Source: Gp7-AA10 sp035516895 (GTDB lineage: Bacteria; Acidobacteriota; Thermoanaerobaculia; Gp7-AA8). Taken from it: a DNA stretch of 7,772 nt. This document shows, in pieces, positions 1 to 4,535 of this stretch. The notes beneath the pieces are model-generated. The model was not told the DNA's origin and ran no database searches. It worked only from the letters and a program-made list of their open reading frames with translations. The DNA lies in NCBI GenBank assembly GCA_035516895.1, contig DATIZY010000268.1:1-7772 (forward strand). The letters run 5' to 3'. How positions within the stretch are numbered: the first letter of the stretch is position 1; every line of letters begins with the position of its first letter. A program made the position numbers and the translations under genes.

Positions 1-673
1 CGGTGAATCGTGCGGTCTGGCCGACCTGCACGCTTCCGATGTCCGACTGATCGACGTCCGCCTGCACCTGCATCTTCGTGAGGTCCTGCGCGATCGAGAA
101 AATCAGCGGAGCCTGGAACGACGCGGCGACCGTCTGACCGATGTCGTATTCGCGGTCGACGACGACTCCGTCGATGGGCGAGATAATCTTCGTGTACTTC
201 AGATTCGTCTCCGACTGCGCGAGGGCGGCCGAAGTCTGCTGGACCTGCGCGACCGCGCCGTCGTATTGCGCCTTGGCCGCGTCGTAATCGGCCTGCGCCG
301 CGAGACCGGCTTTGAGCAGGCGTTCCTGGCGATCGAGGCTGATCTTGTAATTGGCCGCGTCGACTTTCGCCTTCGTCAGGTTCGCCTGCTGCTGCTCGAC
401 CTGCGCCTGAAACGGCGTCGGGTCGATCTCGGCGAGCAGCTGGCCCTTTTTCACCGGGCTATTGAAGTCGACGTAGAGCCGCGCGATGACGCCGGAGACC
501 TGGCTGCCGACAGCGACGGTGGTGACGGCGGACAGAGTGCCGGTCGCCGTGACGGTCATCGTGACGTCGCCGCGATCGACTTTCTCGGTCCGATAGTTGA
601 GGTCCTTCGATCCGCGGTGACACGAAAACGAAAGGACAACGAGCAGAGCAATGGCAGAGCGTCGTAATTTCAA
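1..673 (-). CDS. MacA-like efflux periplasmic adaptor (membrane-fusion protein), C-terminus cut by window edge
   Basis: My translation of the minus strand is open from position 673 to the left edge (224 residues visible). It reads as a HlyD/MacA-type adaptor, which links an inner-membrane pump (MacB-type ABC or RND) to an outer-membrane channel. A hydrophobic leader (about residues 6-17) ends at Cys18. The lipobox there is weak (S-F-S-C), so lipoprotein anchoring is only plausible. A first biotinyl/lipoyl half-motif follows at about 46-85 (VGSQVSG, then LYVDFNSPVKKGQLLAEIDP). A Gln/Ala-rich coiled-coil hairpin spans about 88-158, the second lipoyl half (ISPIDGVVVDREYDIGQTV) about 164-182, and the beta-barrel begins near 185 (IFSIAQDLTKMQVQADVDQSDIG). 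The wording of the lipoyl and barrel segments is closest to MacA, but the partner pump lies outside the window. The start is TTG at 673: the ATG at 695-697 is out of frame and soon stops, and TTG 673 has a well-spaced GGAAGG. The next codon upstream (676) is also TTG. Confidence 0.9.
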   Translation of the reverse strand, partial: MKLRRSAIALLVVLSFSCHRGSKDLNYRTEKVDRGDVTMTVTATGTLSAVTTVAVGSQVSGVIARLYVDFNSPVKKGQLLAEIDPTPFQAQVEQQQANLTKAKVDAANYKISLDRQERLLKAGLAAQADYDAAKAQYDGAVAQVQQTSAALAQSETNLKYTKIISPIDGVVVDREYDIGQTVAASFQAPLIFSIAQDLTKMQVQADVDQSDIGSVQVGQTARFT

Positions 674-680
674 CAAAACA

Positions 681-686
681 CCTTCC
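681..686 (-). promoter_or_regulatory. Ribosome binding site for the adaptor gene's TTG start
   Basis: On the minus strand GGAAGG lies seven bases before the TTG at 673 and four before the alternative TTG at 676. It supports a non-ATG start at 673, which leaves a normal signal peptide with a Lys/Arg-rich n-region (LKLRR). Confidence 0.6.
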
Positions 687-733
687 GATACGAACCCATC
701 AGGCAAACGTTGAAAGCGCCAGAGTTTACCGGA

Positions 734-802
734 GTTCGCGGTTCGCGGTTCGCAGTAGCAGATTTTTTACCGCGACCTGCCAACTGCGAACTGCGAACTG
801 AG
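734..802. repeat. Heptad-repeat hairpin, copy 1 (upstream of bactofilin)
   Basis: The left arm is three head-to-tail heptamers, GTTCGCG (734-740), GTTCGCG (741-747) and GTTCGCA (748-754), plus GT. The right arm has AACTGCG (782-788), AACTGCG (789-795) and AACTGAG (796-802). The arms are complementary: 741-756 pairs with about 783-798, with one G/T wobble, closing a loop of roughly 26 bases that contains a run of six T. The element ends 21 bases before the bactofilin ATG, in the divergent gap. No other recognisable feature fills this 150-base gap. I could not identify a convincing -35/-10 pair in it. Confidence 0.85.
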
Positions 803-823
803 TTCTGTTATTCTTCGCGGCCG

Positions 824-1258
824 ATGGCGCTATTCACAAAAGACGCTCCGCCGGCCGCTCCTCCCCGTCCGATTCCGCCTCGCACCGCCGACGGTCAGCA
901 GGCTGCGTTCGACGGAACGTTCTTCGGACCCAAGGCCAGCATCGAAGGGACGGTGACCGGTTCGGAGCCGGTGATGATCGAGGGTCACGTCAAGGGGACG
1001 ATCAACCTCACCGGAGAGCTGCGCATCGGCGTGCAGGCGCGCGTCGAGGCGAAGGTGCACGCGCGCAACGTGACGATCGAGGGCAAAGTCAACGGCGACA
1101 TCTCGGCCGATGAACGCGTGGAGCTCGTCGCCAGCGCGAGCGTCGACGGGAACATCAAAGCGCCGAAGATCATCGTCGCGGAAGGCGCGCGGTTCCGCGG
1201 AAACGTCGACATGGGTTCGGCGAAACCCTCGACGGAAAGCGCCGCCATCAAGAAATAG
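824..1258 (+). CDS. Bactofilin (polymer-forming cytoskeletal protein)
   Basis: This encodes 144 residues, a normal bactofilin length. Bactofilins polymerise without nucleotide into cytoplasmic or membrane-associated filaments that scaffold cell-wall enzymes, polarity factors or stalk/motility proteins. The N-terminus (about 1-28) is flexible and rich in Pro and Ala (PPAAPPRPIPPR), as is usual for membrane or partner contact. Residues about 34-131 form the bactofilin core: short beta-strand turns with regularly spaced Gly and Val/Ile, including the near-diagnostic VMIEGHVKGTI, ARNVTIEGKVNGDI and IIVAEGARFRGNVDM. The tail (132-144) is short, polar and ends in KK. I chose ATG 824 because the family typically begins close to a M-x-x-F segment. 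A longer in-frame reading from TTG 710 would only translate the heptad repeat. There is no clear Shine-Dalgarno before 824. It is divergent from the adaptor gene and 81 bases upstream of the aldehyde dehydrogenase, with repeat copy 2 between. No partner peptidase (for example M23) is adjacent, so its specific role is unknown. Confidence 0.9.
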   Translation: MALFTKDAPPAAPPRPIPPRTADGQQAAFDGTFFGPKASIEGTVTGSEPVMIEGHVKGTINLTGELRIGVQARVEAKVHARNVTIEGKVNGDISADERVELVASASVDGNIKAPKIIVAEGARFRGNVDMGSAKPSTESAAIKK

Positions 1259-1329
1259 TTGTCGGTTGTCAGTTGTCAGTTCTCAGAGCGCGGTGGGACG
1301 GACAACCGAACACTGACAACTGACAACTT
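1258..1329. repeat. Heptad-repeat hairpin, copy 2 (between bactofilin and aldehyde dehydrogenase)
   Basis: The left arm has four heptamers: GTTGTCG (1258-1264), GTTGTCA (1265-1271), GTTGTCA (1272-1278) and GTTCTCA (1279-1285). The right arm has GACAACC (1301-1307) and then TGACAAC twice (1314-1320, 1321-1327). Positions 1265-1280 and 1312-1327 are perfectly complementary over 16 bases with a 31-base loop. A second pairing register, 1264-1270 with 1301-1307, is also possible. The left arm's first base is the G of the bactofilin TAG stop, and the right arm ends about 10 bases before the next ATG, so the repeat occupies nearly the whole 81-base gap. There is no T-run after the stem, so a classical terminator is not indicated. 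Confidence 0.9.
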
Positions 1330-1330
1330 C

Positions 1331-1334
1331 GGAG
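1331..1334 (+). promoter_or_regulatory. Ribosome binding site deciding the aldehyde dehydrogenase start
   Basis: GGAG sits five bases before ATG 1340, immediately after the right arm of repeat copy 2. It favours 1340 over the upstream in-frame TTG at 1259. Folding of the repeat hairpin would leave this site just outside the stem. Confidence 0.55.
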
Positions 1335-1339
1335 TGATC

Positions 1340-2881
1340 ATGCCCAAAACATCCACACAGGAAAAAACGACATTTGCAGGTCTGCGCGAGCCGCGCGAAT
1401 ACAGGAACTACATCAACGGCGAGTGGGTACGCTCGTCGGGCGGACAGACGTTCGAGAACCGCAATCCCGCCGATCGTGAAGACCTCATCGGCACGTTTCA
1501 GGAGTCGAACGCCGACGATCTCAACGCCGCAGTCGAAGCGGCCGATCGCGCATTTCAATCATGGCGTCTGACGCCGGCGCCTCTGCGCGCCGAGTTCCTC
1601 TACGCCGTCGGAACCGTTCTCAAACGGCGCAAAGAAGAGATCGCGCGCGAGATGACGCGCGAGATGGGGAAGGTCCTGCAGGAAACGCGGGGCGACGTTC
1701 AGGAAGCGATCGACATGGCGTTCCTGATGGCCGGCGAAGGGCGGCGCCTGTTCGGTGTGACGACGCCCTCCGAGCTGCCGAACAAATTCAACATGGCCGT
1801 GCGCATGCCGCTCGGCGTGGCCGGCCTCATCACGCCGTGGAACTTTCCCATCGCCATTCCCGGATGGAAGTCGCTCGCGGCTCTCATCTGCGGCAACACC
1901 GTCGTGATCAAGCCGGCGTCGCTCACGCCGCTGTCGGTCATCATGTTTGCCGAGGCGTTCGAAGAGGTCGGATTGCCGAAGGGAGTGTTCAACGTCGTCA
2001 CCGGCGGGGGACGCGAAGTCGGCGAGCCGATGTTGCGTCATCCGAAGGTCGCGGTGATCTCGTTCACCGGATCGACCGAAGTCGGCCGCGACATCTCCGT
2101 CGCGTGCGCGCCGCAGTTCAAGCACGTGCACCTCGAGATGGGCGGCAAGAACATCATCATGGTGATGGACGACGCCGACGTCGATCTCGCCGTCGACGGC
2201 GCGCTGTGGGGCGCGTTCGGCACCGCCGGGCAGCGCTGCACGGCGGCGTCGCGCATCGTTGCGCATCGCAAAATCTACGATGCGTTCGTCGAGAAGCTCG
2301 CCGCGCGCGCGTCGAAGCTCCGCGTCGGCAACGGACTCGATGAGAAGACCGACATGGGTCCGAACATCTCCGCGTCGCAGGTCAAAACGGTCGAGAAGTA
2401 TGTGCAGATCGGAAAAGAGGAAGGCGCGAGGGTCGTCACCGGCGGATCGGCGCTGACCGACCGCGCGTATGCCAAAGGCCATTTCCATCAGCCGACGGTG
2501 TTCGCCGACGTGAAGCCGGACATGCGCATCGCGCAGGAGGAGATCTTCGGGCCGGTCACCGCGGTCATGAGATGCGATTCGGTCGAAGAGGCGATCGCGA
2601 TCGGCAACGGCGTGAAGTACGGACTCTCCTCGTCGATCTACACGCGCGACATCAACAAAGCGTTCACGGCGATGCGCGACATGTACACCGGCATCTTCTA
2701 CGTCAACGCGCCGACGATCGGCGCCGAAGTGCACCTGCCGTTCGGCGGGACGAAGCAGACCGGCAACGGACACCGCGAGGCGGGCGTCGCCGGCATCGAT
2801 GTGTTCAGCGAGTGGAAATCGATTTACGTCGACTATTCCGGCGCGCTGCAGCGCGCACAGATCGACACGGAGGAGCTCTGA
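1340..2881 (+). CDS. NAD(P)+-dependent aldehyde dehydrogenase family protein
   Basis: This 513-residue cytoplasmic enzyme of the ALDH superfamily oxidises an aldehyde or semialdehyde to the acid; the length is typical. Visible landmarks are YINGEWV (21-27), the cofactor-site PWNFP with Asn168, VVIKPAS with Lys191 and Ser194, the Rossmann-fold FTGSTEVG (242-249), general base Glu266 in HLEMGGKN, nucleophile Cys300 in GQRCTAAS, and EEIFGPV with cofactor-ribose Glu401. The C-terminal segment NAPTIGAEVHLPFGGTKQTG (466-485) closes the substrate channel. Lys191 with Ser194 matches the spacing of the 2'-phosphate-binding Lys/Ser of E. coli GabD, which hints at NADP+ use. Substrate is not readable from sequence: semialdehyde dehydrogenases (succinate, ketoglutarate, aminoadipate or pyrroline-carboxylate type) are all candidates. 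The start at 1340 has a GGAG; the 27 residues readable upstream are translated repeat. Its stop overlaps the YHS gene start, implying coupled translation. Confidence 0.95.
   Translation: MPKTSTQEKTTFAGLREPREYRNYINGEWVRSSGGQTFENRNPADREDLIGTFQESNADDLNAAVEAADRAFQSWRLTPAPLRAEFLYAVGTVLKRRKEEIAREMTREMGKVLQETRGDVQEAIDMAFLMAGEGRRLFGVTTPSELPNKFNMAVRMPLGVAGLITPWNFPIAIPGWKSLAALICGNTVVIKPASLTPLSVIMFAEAFEEVGLPKGVFNVVTGGGREVGEPMLRHPKVAVISFTGSTEVGRDISVACAPQFKHVHLEMGGKNIIMVMDDADVDLAVDGALWGAFGTAGQRCTAASRIVAHRKIYDAFVEKLAARASKLRVGNGLDEKTDMGPNISASQVKTVEKYVQIGKEEGARVVTGGSALTDRAYAKGHFHQPTVFADVKPDMRIAQEEIFGPVTAVMRCDSVEEAIAIGNGVKYGLSSSIYTRDINKAFTAMRDMYTGIFYVNAPTIGAEVHLPFGGTKQTGNGHREAGVAGIDVFSEWKSIYVDYSGALQRAQIDTEEL
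2869..2875 (+). promoter_or_regulatory. Strong ribosome binding site for the YHS gene, inside the dehydrogenase end
   Basis: GGAGGAG lies five bases before ATG 2881 and encodes the last Glu-Glu of the dehydrogenase. Together with the TGATG stop/start overlap it indicates efficient, coupled translation of the small downstream protein. Confidence 0.7.
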
Positions 2882-3057
2882 TGGCGCAGGACATCCACAA
2901 AGTGCGCACGGCAAAGCAGGCGCAGGACCCGGTCTGCAAGATGATCGTCGATGTCGAGAGCGCGAAGTGGAAGCTCGAGCACGGCGACCACACGCATTAC
3001 TTCTGCCGTGAAGAGTGCATGCGCGAGTTCGAGAAAAATCCGAAGAAGTATCACTGA
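2881..3057 (+). CDS. Small YHS-domain protein
   Basis: This is a 58-residue protein made almost entirely of one YHS domain, a small fold associated with heavy-metal (often copper) handling and also found beside transport ATPases, monooxygenases and dehydrogenases. Key residues are DPVCKM (16-21, Cys19), His34/His37/His39, YFC (40-42, Cys42), Cys46 and the closing NPKKYH (53-58). The three Cys and several His could bind a metal ion. That is inferred from the family, and some YHS domains are not known to bind metal. There is no signal peptide, so it is probably cytoplasmic. Its ATG overlaps the dehydrogenase TGA by one base (TGATG) and is preceded by GGAGGAG, so the two are made from one message. 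This suggests a role linked to the dehydrogenase or its pathway rather than a stand-alone metal chaperone. A GC-rich hairpin follows the stop. Confidence 0.88.
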   Translation: MAQDIHKVRTAKQAQDPVCKMIVDVESAKWKLEHGDHTHYFCREECMREFEKNPKKYH

Positions 3058-3058
3058 T

Positions 3059-3073
3059 GCGCGCTTCGCGCGC
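3059..3073 (+). other. GC-rich hairpin just after the YHS stop
   Basis: GCGCGC, a three-base TTC loop and GCGCGC form a perfect six-base-pair stem starting two bases after the YHS stop. No T-run follows, so it is at best a weak or factor-assisted terminator or a 3'-end stabiliser. It abuts the left arm of repeat copy 3. Confidence 0.5.
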
Positions 3074-3128
3074 GTTGCCGGTTGTCTGTTGTCGGGGTGG
3101 GGATAACAGAGAATAGACAACGGACAAC
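3074..3128. repeat. Heptad-repeat hairpin, copy 3 (upstream of the M28 peptidase)
   Basis: The left arm is GTTGCCG (3074-3080), GTTGTCT (3081-3087) and GTTGTCG (3088-3094). The right arm is AGACAAC (3115-3121) and GGACAAC (3122-3128). Positions 3081-3093 pair with 3116-3128 as a 13-base stem with one wobble, around a loop of about 22 bases. The right arm ends five bases before ATG 3134. Unit length and GTT-left/AAC-right polarity are the same as in copies 1 and 2. Confidence 0.82.
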
Positions 3129-3133
3129 TTCTG

Positions 3134-4441
3134 ATGCGAAGCACGATCGCAATCGCCCTCACACTCTTCGCCGCGACAGCAGTCGCGCAGACGGATGAGC
3201 TCGTCAAGCATGAGCTCGCGACCTCGCGCGCGTACGAGACGCTCGAGGTGCTGACCGACGACATCGGGCCTCGCCTCAGCGGCTCGCCCGGCGCCGCGGC
3301 AGCAGTCACATGGGCGCTGCGCACCTTTCAGAAATGGGGCATCGCTGCCGACACCGAAAAAGTGATGGTGCCGCACTGGGTGCGCGGCATCGAGACGGCC
3401 ACGCTCGTCTCCCATCGCAATCAGAAGATGTCGCTGACCGCGTTAGGCGGCAGCGTCGCTACGCCTCCGCACGGCCTCACCGCGGACGTCGTCGAAGTCG
3501 ACTCGTTCGATGCCCTGAAATCGGCGGACGTCAAAGGCAGGATCGTGTTCTACAACGTGGCGATGGACATGGACCTCGTCCGCGCGCACCGCTCGTTCGA
3601 CGCGTACCGGCAGGCCGTCGTCTTCCGCGGCGAGGGGCCGAGCCGTGCGGCGGAGTACGGCGCGGTGGCCGTGGTGATCCGCTCCGTCGCGTCGGCGTCG
3701 CTGCGCACGCCGCACACCGGCGCGCTTCGCTACGATTCGAAGCAGCCGAAGATCCCGGCCGCGGCGCTGTCGCTCGAAGACGCCGATCTCGTGCATCGCC
3801 TCCTCGACAAAGGCGAGCGCGTGCGCATGCACCTCGTGCTCACGCCCAAGACGCTGCCCGACGCCGCCTCGGCCAACGTCATCGCCGAGATTCGCGGCAG
3901 CGAGCGCCCCGACGAGATCGTCCTCGTCGGCGCTCATCTCGACTCGTGGGATCTCGCCACCGGCGCCATCGACGACGGATCCGGCGTGGCGATGGTCATG
4001 GAGACCATCCGCCTCCTGCACGAGATGCACCTGCAGCCGAAGCGAACGATCCGCTGCGTGCTGTTCATGAACGAAGAGAACGGACTCAACGGCGGGCGGC
4101 GCTATTTCGCCGAGCACAAAAACGAGAAGCACGTCGCCGCGATCGAGAGCGATTCGGGCGCCGCGGCACCCATCGGATTTTTGACGACGTTGAAAGGCGA
4201 CGCCGCCGCGGACCTCGAACGGCAGATGCAGCTGCACTTCGAGACCGGCAGCGACACCGGCGCCGACACTTCGTTCCTGATCGAGGCGGGCGTGCCGGGC
4301 TTCGGCTTCGTTCCCGAGCCGCTGCACTATTTCGATTACCACCACAGCGCGGCCGACACGCTCGACAAGATCGATCCGAAAGAGCTGGCGCAGGACTCCG
4401 CGGCGGTTGCACAGCTGACGTGGATTCTGGCGAACGAGTAG
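3134..4441 (+). CDS. Secreted M28-family zinc metallopeptidase (carboxypeptidase Q / aminopeptidase type)
   Basis: This is a 435-residue exported peptidase that would trim amino acids from peptides in the periplasm or outside the cell. Residues 1-18 form a Sec signal peptide with a good AVA|Q cleavage site, and a PA-like insert spans about 115-235. The M28 catalytic core has the two-zinc ligand set in order: His268 and Asp270 (GAHLDSWD), Asp280 (GAIDDGSG), the Glu314-Glu315 pair (FMNEENG; general base and ligand), Asp340 (ESDSG) and His403/404 (YHHSAADT). All expected residues are present, so it should be active. The PA-plus-M28 layout fits the PGCP/carboxypeptidase Q group, but the direction of exopeptidase attack cannot be told from sequence. 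Start ATG 3134 gives a proper signal peptide, though no clear Shine-Dalgarno precedes it. Repeat copy 3 ends five bases upstream. It converges on the sulfatase-TPR gene. Confidence 0.93.
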   Translation: MRSTIAIALTLFAATAVAQTDELVKHELATSRAYETLEVLTDDIGPRLSGSPGAAAAVTWALRTFQKWGIAADTEKVMVPHWVRGIETATLVSHRNQKMSLTALGGSVATPPHGLTADVVEVDSFDALKSADVKGRIVFYNVAMDMDLVRAHRSFDAYRQAVVFRGEGPSRAAEYGAVAVVIRSVASASLRTPHTGALRYDSKQPKIPAAALSLEDADLVHRLLDKGERVRMHLVLTPKTLPDAASANVIAEIRGSERPDEIVLVGAHLDSWDLATGAIDDGSGVAMVMETIRLLHEMHLQPKRTIRCVLFMNEENGLNGGRRYFAEHKNEKHVAAIESDSGAAAPIGFLTTLKGDAAADLERQMQLHFETGSDTGADTSFLIEAGVPGFGFVPEPLHYFDYHHSAADTLDKIDPKELAQDSAAVAQLTWILANE

Positions 4442-4531
4442 GAGGAGGGCGTCCCGCACGCAATTCCCGGCCGTTGCAGCCAGCAATCATCAAGGAGATC
4501 AATGCGAACGTGACCGGCGCGACATGCGCGG
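4442..4531. other. Convergent intergenic gap with an orphan ribosome binding site
   Basis: There is no gene here between the peptidase stop and the end of the minus-strand lipoprotein gene. On the plus strand AAGGAG (4492-4497) is followed four bases later by ATG CGA ACG TGA (4502-4513), a three-codon reading frame. This could be chance or the relic of a lost gene start. The start of a hairpin (4510-4535) overlaps its stop. Confidence 0.4.
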
Positions 4532-4535
4532 TCAC
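4510..4535. terminator. Possible bidirectional terminator hairpin between convergent genes
   Basis: GTGACCG (4510-4516) pairs with CGGTCAC (4529-4535). After a bulged G, CGC (4518-4520) pairs with GCG (4526-4528) around a five-base loop. It lies between two converging genes and includes the stop codon of the minus-strand gene (4532-4534). Neither side has a T-run, so intrinsic termination is uncertain. Confidence 0.4.

Noticed and set aside
266..667. A 133-codon plus-strand frame at the left edge
   Set aside because: It is antisense to the adaptor gene, whose lipoyl and barrel motifs are clear.
734..1329. Classical intrinsic terminators for the heptad hairpins
   Set aside because: The loops are long (22-31 bases), the stems are AT/GC mixed, and no T-run follows any stem. 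They also sit just before start codons.
1259..1339. An earlier dehydrogenase start at TTG 1259
   Set aside because: The extra 27 residues are translated repeat. ATG 1340 has a GGAG and fits the family's normal N-terminus.
734..3128. CRISPR-like array
   Set aside because: The repeats are seven bases long, tandem without spacers, and arranged as inverted pairs at separate intergenic sites. No cas gene is present.
1559..3415. A 618-codon open frame on the minus strand opposite the dehydrogenase, YHS and peptidase genes
   Set aside because: It is rich in Arg, Asp and His with no recognisable domain, spans three well-supported genes on the other strand, and is explained by codon bias in GC-rich DNA.
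824..4441. A single functional operon or new multi-gene system from bactofilin to peptidase
   Set aside because: The encoded functions are unrelated at face value, each gap holds a long hairpin, and only the dehydrogenase-YHS pair shows direct coupling.
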